Below are positions 47,805-60,392 of a DNA stretch of 64,000 nucleotides, piece after piece. The DNA lies in assembly GCF_026210795.1 (NCBI RefSeq), contig NC_089450.1, positions 3,348,001 through 3,412,000 on the forward strand, written 5' to 3'. Below the pieces are notes generated by a model. The model had not been told where the DNA came from. It saw only the letters and a program-made list of their open reading frames with translations, and searched no databases. The position numbers and the translations under genes are program-made. Source of the DNA: Rhizophagus irregularis. Its lineage: Eukaryota > Glomeromycota > Glomeromycetes > Glomerales > Glomeraceae. The first letter of the stretch is position 1; each line of letters opens with the position of its first letter.

Positions 47805-48479
47805 AGGTAATCTCCTGGAGTGTCACTCATTAAATATTAACTATTTTAAACTTAATTATTTTAAACTAAAATTAATAATCTCCCGACTATCTGTATGAGG
47901 CTGGGAAATAAGTAAACGAATATCCCCGGTCATTTATAAACTAAGCTAATCACTCGCAATTTAAAAAATTAGTATGAAGGTGATCATGAGTGACACTTAG
48001 TGCGACAGGGGATTATATACTTTATTGTTTTTAAGAATGTGAAGATTTCTCGATCATTATATTTAAGAAGTAATATAAATTTACAACAGTACGTACTGTA
48101 TATTCTGCTAATATTTATTGGATTAAAGGCAAAGATGATGAGAATCAACTTTGAGGGACGCAAAAAAAGTGCCATGATAATTACTTTACTATCAATGTAG
48201 ACTTTTTTGATAACCATATAAAAACCCTATCATAAGTATGTTATAAAATTCATGAGCGTCAACCTGCATATTTATAACGTATATTATTATTAGTATGATT
48301 ATAATAGATATTATATTAATAAAATAATTCCACCACAATAATTACATAATTAAATAATAAAATTCGTTAAATGTATTTTATATTATTTTATTATGTAATC
48401 CTTCTCCTGTACATCTGTGTAATGAAATGCACTCTAGGTTGCTAATCAACGGGTGAAGATGATACATCCATAATCTTCA

Positions 48480-49780
48480 ATTTGAAACTTATCTATTTAA
48501 AGAGCAGACCAAAAATCGAAGATGAGGCCTACAAAATAGACAAAAGAAGAAATGGTTAGTTTTTCAAAGCAAAGTTAACAACCTATTTTGAAACTTACTG
48601 ATCATAATTTTGAGAAGTCATACCTACAAAAAAAGAAAAAAAAATTTTTAGTTTAAAAAACAAAAAAAAATTGAACGCAACTTTTAAAATTACCAATTGA
48701 AAATCAGTCGCACGTCACAATGTCACATGAGGGTACCGAACAAAATAATTCGAAATGGAATAAGGTATGAATATTTCAGTTGTGGTTGCATTTGCAAGAA
48801 AGTGACTCAGAACTTGCAAAGCTAATATCTATTAGAAATTTTGACTAGAAAGCTCACCGATATCTAAAAAAAGAAAAAAAATTAGAATAATTTTTTTATT
48901 TTTAAAAAAAAATCCAAAAAATTTTGAAGCATTTGCTTCAAAACCTTACCATCCAAAGTACAGAAGAAATAACCAATATCTAAAAAATAAAATAAAAATT
49001 AAACAATTTTAAAAAAAAAATTTACTAAAAAAAGGTTTGAAACAAAACACTTCAAAACTTCCCAAGAAACCAAGCCAAAGCTGAAGGCAAAATCTACAGA
49101 ATAGATAAAAGAAGAAACGATTAGTTTCTTCAAAATTAAAAAAAAGTATTTAAAATTTTTCAAAATAGACAAAGAAACAATTAGTTTCTTCAAAATTAAA
49201 AAAAAAATATATATTTAAAAAAAGTTTCGCTTCAAAACTTACACCTAAAAACCGAAGGTGATAACTTACAAAATAGATAAAAGAAGAAATGATTAGTTTC
49301 TTCAAAATAAAATTAAAAAAGAATTTAAAAAATGGTTTGCAATGAAACTTCCAAAACTTACTGATCCAAAGCGAAAAGTTTGAAGCTGATTAATATCTAA
49401 AAAAATAAAAAAATTAGAAATTTTTTATTTAATAAAAAAACAAAAAAAAAAGTTTCGAAGTGAAACTTACGAAACTTACCAATAAAAAGCATAATGACAA
49501 ATCCTAAAAAAAAAGAAAAAAATAAAAAAATTTTATTTTAAAACCCAAAAAATACAATTTGAAACGAACGAAACTTTTGAAACTTACCAATTCAAAGCAC
49601 TGGTGATACTAAAAAAAACAAAATACAATTTTTTAATTTTAAAAAAACCAAAATAAATAAAGTTTGAAACTTTCAAAGCTTACCGATACAAAGCAAAAGT
49701 TGAAACCGATACCTAAAAAAAAAGAAAAAAAAAGTTTCAAAACGAAACTTTTGAAACACCGAAAAAAAGTTTTTTTTTAA
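48480..49780. repeat. degenerate A-rich tandem repeats
   Basis: Diverged units of about 100-130 bp share AAACTTACCGATC-CAAAGC-like segments, AAAATAGATAAAAGAAGAAA and GATTAGTTTCTTCAAAAT. No coding frame survives across units. Confidence 0.65.
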
Positions 49781-49789
49781 AGCTTAAAA

Positions 49790-52030
49790 AGATTATCATT
49801 TTCCACAAACTATAATTGACTAGTCCGATCAGCTGCTTCGTTTTGATTCACAGGACCGATCGGCAAAAATGGCCTAACGTTAAAGGTCAAAAGTTTTGAT
49901 TAAAATGCATAGATTAAATATTATATTTATATTTGGCAATGTATAATGAATTTTATCATATTTAAATCTAATGCATTGCACAAATATTATACTAAACAAA
50001 TTATATCAACATATATATCAAAATAATTATTTATTAAGAGAAAAAAATAATTATTACATAATACTTGACAATCAATATTATTTTGTAACATTATTATTAT
50101 AATTCAAAAACCTGTCAATATTCATGTTAACATACATGATAACATGCATGTATATGTCAACATTATGATTACATGGATTGTAAAATCATGCCAAAAAAAT
50201 TGGCCTTGACAGTAAAGTAAAGCCTCGGCGGGCAAAATCCGTCAACTTCTTAATGGAATTCTAACAATTTGATTCAATATCTATGATAGACGTTATCATT
50301 ATTATTAATTTAAAAGTTTTTATACAAATTCGTTCTCATGAATCCACAACGTTACAATAATAAAATTAATTTGCACGCATATTTCTAATACTAATAGATT
50401 ATATTTTCTTGAGATATTAATTATTTATTTACTAACTAACTTCTAAATGATTTGCATGCTAAGAGACATAGCATGCATATGTACAAGTAATATACAGCAA
50501 ATATGGTAAATTGAAAATAATTTTGCGTTAATATCAGGAAAATAAAAGTTTATTTGGATACAAAAAAAAAATTATAATATTATTAATTAAAATAAATTGT
50601 AATTATTCGTTTTTTCATTTCTTCGTTTATTTGTACGTGTCACTTTTCCATATGAATGAAATATTTATTATAGTTAGATGATGTCGATCATAATTTGGGT
50701 GACTTGTATTATTATTTAACTAATTAATTACAGCTTAATAAGAAATCCCGTTTAATATTCGGATTTAATTATAAATGTTTTTAGTAAATCCATTTTTTTT
50801 AAAAAAAAAATCCTTTGTGAATTTTTTTTTATTATTTCTCCAAATATAATTATTTTTGGGCTTGAGCTACTACTGATTTACTATATTAAGAATAATATTT
50901 AACTTAACAGGATATTCATACAAATAAACAAAACTTTACTATAAATTCATAATGTCGATATATAAAAGGAAAGACTATTATTTATTAAACAAAAAATTTA
51001 CTATATCCAATTAAAAGTGAAACAAAATGAGAATATAATATTAATCTGTCTACTAAATTTATACCAATAATTGCTCTATAATGTATCCAAAACAAACAAA
51101 TTTTGTAAACTATTTTGAAATGCATTCATAAATTTCATTTGATAAAATGAATTTGAAATACAATTAATACATGCATAAACGTAACCTGATACATATGTTG
51201 GTTTATTATTATTATTATCACATTGTTTAACCGTTCCACGGATTTTCATTACGGATCGTATTATATCCCGGAGTTGATCATTTCCAAGTGTAAAAGTGTT
51301 TTTTTTTAAAAAAAATTCGTAATAATTATGTCGATAAGAGGGAACGAAACTTTAATAGATAGGATGGATTCGTGCATTTAATTATGTACTGTAACTATAT
51401 GTATATGATGTGGGAACTTAAAAATTTATTTATAATAATATATAACTTAAATTAGAAAAGAAACGATTTCAATATTCATCTAAAAATGGTAATTTGGCAA
51501 AGGAGGTTGGTTTATTTACCTTTTTTTTTTATACACAACATTTCAATGATTTAATAATATATAAACGATAAAATGTTAGAAATACTTCATTTTTACTTGG
51601 CAAAGAATCTTTTTTCGTTTATATTATTATACTTATACACCTTTTTTGGTTTCCTTTAGTCATTTATTATTATTAAGCACTTTTATTAAATTTTTTTAGT
51701 GGATTATATGCAACGCTAAACACAAGTTATTGTTGGAAAAGTTCACTTTATATTTCGTATAACAAAATCCTATCGATATAACTTTTAACCTTTAATCATA
51801 ATATTAAACATACAATATATATATATCAATACGACGGAACATTGTCCCATAATTATATGCTAACGAAGAATATTTATTTATTTATTTATTTATTTTTTTG
51901 TCAATACATAACGAATAAACATGTTATTAATTTACATTGTATCAAGAACAAGGAAGAAATTTAGAAAGTTATATTAGATTTTTGAAAAACTTAAAAAGTA
52001 ATATATACAAGTAACTTATAATAATATATA
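49790..52030. other. gene-free stretch
   Basis: AT-rich sequence, no recognised features. Confidence 0.4.
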
Positions 52031-52046
52031 CTATCTACTTCTTAAA

Positions 52047-52724
52047 TTAATATTCCCATAAATCATTATTATCCATATTCGTATTATTCTTATCTTCATT
52101 ATCTTCATTATCTTCATAAATTTGCAAATGTGATGGATCATAAGGAGGTATTGAGGCATAAGAAACTTCCGTTCTAATGTCTTCACATGGTTTGAATTGA
52201 GGATTTAACGGATAATGAGGTTCGAAGTAGAGAGGTAGAAAATTTGGTAATAACTGAAACTGTTCCATTTGTTGTCGTTGAATAAATGTCATATGATTTT
52301 GCCATTGCTGTAATGACATATCCGGAATTTTATTATTTAATGCAACATTTTGAATCGGTTGAATTGGCAAAATTGTAGGAAGAATACGTGGAGCTAATAA
52401 TTCCGCATTCTTTTGGTAAATTTGGCTCACTTTCTTTGCGAATTCTCGAAATTCATTCTTTAACTCTTCACTTTCATCATTCCAAGAGTCCGAGGCCCAA
52501 CGTGATACTTCAGTCATTTTTGAAGGAAACCCTTTTTGTGTGAGCATTCTACTATAAATCGTGCGATATATCAAAAAGGCGTTTGAAGTTTTGCATCCTC
52601 GAGATTTCTTTGGCATAAAATCATCAGGATTTAAATTCAATATACGAGGTGACGAAATGAATATCTCAGGTCGTGAACGCATATAATGTTGGGATGGAAA
52701 TATAGAATGCGAATTTAAAGTCAT
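52047..52724 (-). CDS. MATA-type HMG-box protein (225 aa)
   Basis: Uninterrupted frame from ATG 52724. An HMG box occupies about residues 38-106: SRGCKTSNAFLIYRTIYSRM, then KGFPSKMTEVSRWASDSW and EELKNEFREFAKKVSQIY. It has the NAF-x-x-YR start and W-x-x-x-S/x-W core typical of single HMG boxes of the fungal mating-type (MATA) class, which bind the DNA minor groove. Upstream is a 37-residue unstructured lead; downstream come a Pro/Gln-rich middle and an acidic tail with three EDN repeats. Expansion of such genes in glomeromycotan genomes is established, and most members are not proven mating-type genes. Minus-strand TATATAAA at 52898-52905. No homeodomain or other mating-locus partner is seen nearby. 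Confidence 0.88.
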   Translation of the reverse strand: MTLNSHSIFPSQHYMRSRPEIFISSPRILNLNPDDFMPKKSRGCKTSNAFLIYRTIYSRMLTQKGFPSKMTEVSRWASDSWNDESEELKNEFREFAKKVSQIYQKNAELLAPRILPTILPIQPIQNVALNNKIPDMSLQQWQNHMTFIQRQQMEQFQLLPNFLPLYFEPHYPLNPQFKPCEDIRTEVSYASIPPYDPSHLQIYEDNEDNEDKNNTNMDNNDLWEY

Positions 52725-52897
52725 TGTGTGAGTTGAAGTCTCAAAATAAAGATATATTTTTTTTCTTTCTTTTTATGTTTTTTTTAAAAAAGGATAATAA
52801 TATTGTGATAATATGAATGATTTTTCTTGTGAAAATCAACTTTTTTGAAGAAAGTTAAAAAAAAAAAAAAAAAGTAAAGAAGAAAAAAATTATAATC

Positions 52898-52905
52898 TTT
52901 ATATA
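52898..52905 (-). promoter_or_regulatory. candidate TATA box of the HMG-box gene
   Basis: TATATAAA on the minus strand, about 175 bp upstream of ATG 52724. Confidence 0.35.
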
Positions 52906-52909
52906 CTTA

Positions 52910-55900
52910 TTTTTTAATATTGTACACAATTGATTTATTTGTCAAGGCAAACTCCGACTAAATCCACTTTCCCAAATAAGTAAAAACTTCGGATATAAAT
53001 ATATTTGAAACTGTTCTAGACACTTTATAAATACTATAAATATACTGTAGCACTTAAAAAGGCTCCTTATATCTAATTTGGTTCATGCGCAACATAAAAT
53101 ATTATTATCTTTGTAATATGCACGTGATTTCAAACGGTACTGGACTGGTCTCTTGTTAACTAAAGCTGGCTTAGGAACTTTTTTATTTATTCCTTATTCT
53201 TTAATCAATACTTAAATCTGAAACTTTTAAGAGATATTCTAATACGCCAAGAAGCTTCTCGAATTTAATTTGGAATAATATTTATTCAGCCGAAATTGAA
53301 ATATGTAATATATAGTAGTAAAGTTTAGGCTATTTGAATTTAAGTTAAAATTCCCAATTTTATTTTCATTTATTATTAATTAAATAGAAAAATCAAAAAA
53401 GAAAAAAAAATGAGATCATCTACGATATCCATCGCTGATTTTTTTTTTTGAATATAAAAAATATAAAATAAATTATTATTATTTTTTTTTTTTTTTTTGC
53501 AAACTAGTTTTTGAAACTTGACTTTGACGATACAGAATATAATCATGTAAATATATTTGATTTTATTATTGAAACATTAATAAACTTTAAAAATTTCGAA
53601 AATAGATGGATGATTATAGGTTTGATCAACATTCATAGAGCAGCCAATAATTTCATATCTCGCGGATCGTTCAAATAAGGATATCATATGCCATATTTTT
53701 ATATTTTTTTATAGTTAAACGGCACTTCTCTTAATTAGGAATTAAAAGAAAAATTTTTATACGGAAAATTGCCAAACAGGAAGGAAGCGAACAATTATTT
53801 CGTTTTTGTACATCATTTTTTTTTATCAAAGTAAGTACCATATATATTCATATAAAGAAGTACAATAACAAGAATAATTAATTAATAAACAATAATATTT
53901 AACAAAATATGTGATGCAGTTATACTGTATATTCGGTTGAAGAATTTATTTATATTATAAATTTAATTACCTTATCACAATTCTTTGATAATTTTTCAAC
54001 GTTTTATATCTTTTCGTAATACTCATCTGACTCAATTGTTTTTTTAATAATACCAAATTTGTAATAAATATTTGGTAAATAAGATCGTTATTTAATCAAC
54101 AATCCAAAAAAGTGATCTTTTTTGTCTCTTATCGAAATAACCACTATTTAAATTTACTAATTAGTTGACTTAATTATTTGTAATACTACCGCATAATTTC
54201 TTTACTAAGAAATCTATTTATATAAACTTTTGTCCAATTTTAGATTTTGAATGAGTACTATTTGAAATTGTCGATCACTTTTACATTAAATATAAAAGTG
54301 CCTTCATCAAAGTTTCTTTCTGAAAAAAAAATTATTCTCGTACAACTTGAAATACTAATGCAATATTATTAAATTCTTTACGCCAATTCTCTCTAACAAT
54401 TCTTCTTAAAACAGCTAAATCCAATTTGTTTTCAAGAAAAGTCTAATTAGTAACGTTACCTTTATGTCAAATAAGAGAATTTTGTTTCAAAAATTGTAAA
54501 TAATATGGTCTCGGCCATTCAATATACATATAATTTCTGTTGTTCTCATTAAAAAAGGTTTGATGTATTCCATTTTTAAGGAATTTATAATAAGTCTGTA
54601 GTATAGATTTTGTAAATCATGTATCAGATAACATATAATCATTTTGTATGAATAAAACCAGATATGTGAGTGAAACCTAGATAACGTCTCATGTAAATAT
54701 CTTTGGGGATCGTTTTTACCGTGTATAGTTTAAATAATTTCTAACAGAATTTTGAAACAAGGATCAACATTCTACATTAGTATTGAGAAACTTTATTCTA
54801 TCTTCGAATCTTCCAAATTGATTGATTCCACCAAGTATTCAAATGATATTTGAAAAAGGTATAGTATTATCTCTTTTTTACTAATTTTTAATAGATTGCA
54901 TCTGATATATTGTAATATGGTTTAGTGCTTTTTTATGAATGCAATTAAACAAAATAATTTATTTTCAGCTTTTTGATGACTTATCCAAAAGACTCATTTG
55001 ATAAAAGAAATAGTGGTTTAAGTTTACTAAACAAATTATTGCGCCCATGGCTGCATTTATATAAGCACGCCTCTGACATAAACCAACTCATATATTTATA
55101 TGATGATGATATTATTATTTCCTATATTTTGATACCAAAACGCTTTAGCACTAATTTTAATTCTCTGAATTGTTAGCAAAATTAATAATTAAATAATTAG
55201 TTGTCGAAAATAAAGTTCCTCATTAAGTCATTAATAGTTTTATATACAATATAATCAAATATTGTTAACAAGCAATTGCCATTATGGCGTTGCAGATCTT
55301 TATTTACGTACGCAGATTCATTATAAACTACGTAGAACTTACATACAATAAAATGATTACATGCAATCGCCAGGCACTATCGCAAGTCATGGTTATAATA
55401 ATCAATAAATAAATAAATAAACAAACAAATAAATAAATAAAATAAAATAAATTACAACCACTTAATATACTGTACATAATAGATTGTAAAACCCTAAGCA
55501 GTGCTACGCCGGAGCAAATATATACGCTAAAATAGCGCACTGTCAAATTACATTTACCATATAGCGCTGGGTACTATGCGAGAAAAAGGGTACTTTACAG
55601 GGAATAATTTTGCCCAAATATCAATATTATAATAAAAATTTAAAAAATTATATATATTATTGTATACTATAATTTTAAAAACGCGTTTTTATTCTTTAAA
55701 TTTATTTTTTGAATTTTTGAGCTGAATTTTTCTTCGCGTGTATAACAAATATCAAAATAAAAAAATGTCAACTATGTTTAATACTAACTTTTTAAATGTG
55801 AAACATGGTGTAAAATAATTAATATTTTTTTTTTTTATTAAAAATTTTTAATACTAAATTTAATTATTTTTACATATTTTACAAGTTTATATTAGTACAG

Positions 55901-56070
55901 TGTATTACTACTAATGCAGCACTGTACAAGACTCCACAAATTTTCGTATCACTCTATTATTGCAGGGGCACTGTATACTGTATAGTGATGTACGGTACTC
56001 AAATTATATATTATGAAGGTCATTATTCTCGCCGTAAACGTATACATGTATACGTAATTATTTCAGATCA
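52910..56070. other. gene-free stretch
   Basis: AT-rich, with a simple run of AAATAAATAAAT at 55405-55450. No gene supported. Confidence 0.4.
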
Positions 56071-56077
56071 TTCGGCA

Positions 56078-56200
56078 TTAAAGGCGGTGTAATGATGAAA
56101 TATATTACACCAAATGTTTGTTCGAAGATTCATATGAAAATAGTATTACACCAGTATTACACTGGTGTAATGTCAAATTGGTGTAATGTGCCATAATATT
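56078..56200. repeat. cluster of GGTGTAATG / CATTACACC motifs
   Basis: Five or so copies of GGTGTAAT or its complement in alternating orientation within 120 bp, including a 20-bp palindrome ATTACACCAGTATTACACTG-type core. Probably a collapsed inverted-repeat element. Confidence 0.55.
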
Positions 56201-56905
56201 TTGGCATGGCTTGAACCTAATTCCATAAGTAGACGGCTATTTGGCTTTTTACTACAATTTTTACAGCAAAATGTTTTGAAGTATATTACGTAATTTTGGC
56301 CAAAATTCTTGACCAGAGTTATGAACAAAGTTACCGTAATAGGCAAATTTTAGTGACAATCGTCCAATTCCGAAATATTGTTATGTACATGGTACCTAGC
56401 TAGTAATAATTAAACCAAAGAATTATATTTTTAGGCCACTAATACAGTTGTATTTTATTCGCTGTGAAAATCAATACTAGTAAGATTCTAATAATTTATT
56501 GGTATTATACCGATTGTTTCCAAGTTCGTAATCAATAACCATTGAATTTAGCTGACAATTTTTTGGTCGGATTTAAGAAAGCTTTTCCGAGTATTCGGAA
56601 ATATTCATATATGTTACCGAATATCAGGTATTTATTTATACTAAGAACGCTATTATCAAGAAGTTCTCGAAAATCTGGTTTAAAATCTCATGGCAACTAT
56701 TATGGTCAAATTAATTTATTAAGTTCTAGTAAAAGGGCAAGATAACGCTTTACTGCAATCATAGGTTTACTATATCAGAAATTAGGATGATAATCCAGAC
56801 ATTAACATTAATTAATATTTTTGTTTTGCTCTTCAGTTTATTACTATAAAGCCAAGACTTTGGGAAAAAAAACAAATCCTATTATTAAGATATTAAAAAA
56901 AAAAA

Positions 56906-57212
56906 GATGTTAAAGCCATCCTGGTAGCAGGTTTTATATTTGCCATCATTTATCCGCCATTTATAATTCAAGATTTAATTTTAAGAAAAAAAGAGCTTAA
57001 TAATAGAATTATTAATTATTTATGAAAAGAGATTGAACAATTAAGAAGTGATACGCTAATATCAACATATACTGATGATAATGATGAACATTGAACATTT
57101 AATATTGTTGTTTATATTCGCCCAAAATTCACTTTTAGCCATTAGAAATTGCTACAACAAATATTTTATGTTAATTATAATCATTGTCCTGATTTAATGC
57201 AAGGGAAACTGA
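56906..57212 (+). pseudogene. decayed ORF of unknown family
   Basis: One frame reads DVKAILVAGFIFAIIYPPFI, a membrane span, then a charged segment (QDLILRKKELNNRIINYL-stop-KEIEQLRSDTLISTY, TDDNDEH-stop-TFNIVVYIRPKFTF). The interrupting codons are TGA at 57023-57025 and 57092-57094, then TAG at 57143-57145; all are single-base changes from sense codons such as TGG. The composition is clearly protein-like between stops. I do not recognise the family. Confidence 0.45.
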
Positions 57213-57214
57213 TT

Positions 57215-59480
57215 TAATCTTTTGGTCTTGCTAAAAAATTATTTAATTGATCGTGCATGCATCTTCCGTGCCAGACGTTGTTGCTATTAATGACCCATAA
57301 ATACAACTTTTACTTGTTGTATTGAAGGATTGAAGGATTGTATCATAATTCAAACTACCGGAAAAATCCATTTTTTCGCGCTCAATTTGACATATCACGT
57401 GATAGTTATGTCACAGTCATCTATTATCGTAATTCCAGCCAGAATTACAAACTCATATTACAATGACCTGGCTCAATAGTTATCTTTGAAATTTTGAAAT
57501 CAAAACAAAAATAATAGGATACTAAAAGTTCAAAGGAAACTGCTATAATTTATTATAATTTTGGAATATAAAATTTTTGATTCGTACACGGTGTACCTAA
57601 TACGGCCTCTAATTTATCATATATGCTTAGTTTGTTCTCACAAAGAAGTTGTACGAGATTCCAACAAATAAATAACGCAGTGATCGGAAATTTAATCGTT
57701 AAAATTTCTATTTCCGATTAGGTGATTAGTATTTAATTCCAATACACTATCGAGTTACTTGTTAATTTTAATGTTTTTTAAGTACTCCCTGAAATACTTT
57801 GTGGAACCAAAGCGGACCAAAATAGCGTTATGTGCGTTTCGTTTATTTTAGTTTCGTAGAAACTGCGAAATATAGTTAATACTTTAGTCGGAACTTGCTT
57901 CGCCCAAATCCACGTTTCTAGGGTGGGGAAAGATTTTGCAATTTCCAAATTTTCACGAGATTGTCAATTTATTCTTAACAAATAGCATGCTAAAAAATAG
58001 CATTGTATTCTCTCAAAGCAAGTAATATTTTCTTACCCGTGTTATTTCATACATTAGCTTATTTTGTAGATATGAAATTTACAGTGTAAAGGTGTTGCAC
58101 TATATATTAAGATAAACCCATATAATAACTAAGTTATTACTTGTGCTATTACTCTTTAAGTATGCGATTCTTCTGTTTGTAATGATAAGTTATCTATTAA
58201 ACTATATATTATTTTATTCTAGCGATTACTATTAACAAAAACGAAAGATATCTAATCGATGTGACTAATCGCGTATAATGAAGATACGGGAAGGATATAT
58301 TTATACATGATAAGAGAATCTGTTCTACAATAACCAAAAGGTACTCATATTTTGTGCATCCGCACTAATATTTTTATCGCATAAATGCTCATCAAAATAT
58401 TTTTTATAAGAGAGAAAATGGACACTATGAATAGTCACATATATGTCTATAACTGCTGAAGAGATTATCGATAAAGAAATCATACAATGATGTACAATAC
58501 AATAACTAGTATGTATGTAATCAGAAAATAACGATAGTACAAAATATTCAGTTAGAAATTAAGCTAACAACATAGTGCATTTCCTTAAACACATCCAAAG
58601 TTAATTAGTCTTCGAACCTGAAGACGCTGCTTTGATTTGTTTCATGAATAAGTATACATAAATTATAATTACGTGATATACTTTTTTTTTTATTTATTTA
58701 TGTTCACAAAGTGATGTCTTTAACATCATTTATTTTATTTCTCTCAAAGGATAATTTCACTATACAATCTTTACTTAACATAATTCTCGTTTCAACGCTT
58801 TAACCGAAAGTAAATGACGCGTTTATAAAAAGTTTAATTTTATTAATAAAGATTTATTGGTTAATACGGAAGGTGTACACGTGTACTGTGTACAGGTATG
58901 CACGAATATATTTAGCTTAGCATAATGTACTTCAAAATATAAATTAACCAATATATATATTAAAACAGTTAATTAATTAATTTAATTTTAAAAGGAAAAT
59001 TAATAATTATGTACTAATGCATGGCAATTATTCTTTTGTAATGAAATACAACATTAATGTTATAGCTAGCCTTGTTAAATATCCATATTGTTATGCATGA
59101 TATTTCCATAGTTGTATCAAAATTTATGATAATATTATAATAAAAGGATCGCAAATTCGCAATATACTATCAAAAAAATAGGCATTAATAGTAAAGTACT
59201 ATTAGTTCCGAAAGCGAGAGAATTAGAAACCGACAATATGTCGTGTCAAATTTAGGATCCATATTCGCTTTCAGTCTGGTCGAGAGTTTACAATAGTTAG
59301 TATCATATGATTATGACATAGTATTTGTGAAGAAGAGATAATATAATTTTTGAAAATGGTCAAAAAAGAAGCATCGCATGTTTGATCAATAATAAAGGAA
59401 TTTTTTTACTTTTATTTATTAATATATAAAAATTTTATATAATATAATAAACTCGTTATTAATAAGGCGTTGTGACTACT
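57215..59480. other. gene-free stretch
   Basis: AT-rich sequence; nothing recognised. Confidence 0.4.
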
Positions 59481-59490
59481 ATATCATGAT

Positions 59491-59669
59491 GAGTATACAT
59501 ATAAACTGTACTGTACGGTTAGCTAAACTGTACTGTACGAAGTGAGAATTCACCAATCAGATTTTATTGTACGATAAATAAAAAAAATTTGAAAAGTATA
59601 CAATGAGTTATGATTGGCTAAAATATTTTCGTATAGCTGACCATACAGTACAGTTTATCTATTTACCTT
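59491..59669. mobile_element. 179-bp inverted-repeat element, possible 8-bp target duplication
   Basis: Subterminal ATAAACTGTACTGTACGGT on the left pairs with (reverse complement) ATAAACTGTACTGTATGGT on the right; a second TAAACTGTACTGTACG follows on the left. The flanks share ATCATGAT (59483-59490 and 59670-59677), a candidate hAT-type duplication. Exact ends less certain. Confidence 0.65.
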
Positions 59670-59922
59670 ATCATGATCACTATTTTACATTTTCATTTCG
59701 GCGATGCATCATTACTTTTGACCGTCACTGTATACGAAAGTAAATCGTATAAGGTCAAGAATGCAATATTTGCATGATAGAAATATTTATTAATTAAAAA
59801 AATTATAGATATAATTTCTTTACAGTGAAAAAAAGTAAAAAAGTAAAGTAACTAATACATTCACTAATAAATAATTTAACTCAAAAATTCAAAGTGACCA
59901 AACTTTATTAGCAATCTCCTTC

Positions 59923-60351
59923 TTAAGTACAGCATGTTCCTTCAAGGGTATCACAATAAAGACCAAACGTGCAATCTTCATCCTGTTCACATTCGTCATC
60001 ACCGGGTGTACAACGTTTCATGAGAAGACTAGATCTAACTACAAATGAAAATGTTATATGCATGCCCTGTAAAAAAAGTCGATCCGTTTTTTATATTCCG
60101 TCTTTTTTCCGTAAAAGGCTCATATTTCCGGAATTAATAGCCTTATATCCCGGAATTTATCGAATTATTTACATTTTCCGTGAATGGATCCGTGAAATAA
60201 CGGATAAAATTTTTTATAGGGATGAGAAAATAGAAGATAAAAAATTATAAATAAAAATAATTAATCTCTTACTCTCATGGAGAGGCGATACATGAACTGT
60301 CAGACCATGGATGGTACAAATAAGAACGATAAACAAGAAAATATATTTCAT
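59923..60351 (-). CDS. small secreted cysteine-rich peptide (2 exons, 64 aa)
   Basis: Exon 1 60351-60273, exon 2 60038-59923, phase-1 intron with donor GTAAGA and acceptor TTTTCATTTGTAG. Exon 1 encodes a classic signal peptide (MKYIFLFIVLICTIHG). A short pro-segment ends in Met-Lys-Arg, a possible Kex2-type cleavage site, immediately before the mature part CTPGDDECEQDEDC, TFGLYCDTLEGTCCT. The cysteine spacing is C-x6-C-x5-C-x5-C-x6-C-C, six cysteines in about 30 residues, acidic between them. The arrangement recalls small disulfide-knot or Dickkopf-like Cys-rich modules; no specific family claimed. Secretion is inferred from the leader. Candidate extracellular signal or effector of the fungus. 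The intron contains a transposon-like element. Confidence 0.72.
60065..60221. mobile_element. 157-bp CCCTATAA element within an intron
   Basis: Ends CCCTGTAAAAAAAGTCGATC and, reverse-complemented, CCCTATAAAAAATTTTATCC, with facing TTCCGT/ACGGAA motifs inside. Lies wholly inside the intron of the secreted-peptide gene and makes up most of its 234 bp. Confidence 0.72.
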
Positions 60352-60392
60352 TGCAAAATATTGTTAGAGTTTGAGAATTTTTCTTTTTTTGT

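Noticed and set aside
48000-48217. Overlapping frames on both strands
   Set aside because: AT-rich chance frames with no splice sites or homology.
59969-60250. Plus-strand 93-codon frame
   Set aside because: Shadow of exon 2 of the minus-strand secreted-peptide gene plus intronic element sequence.
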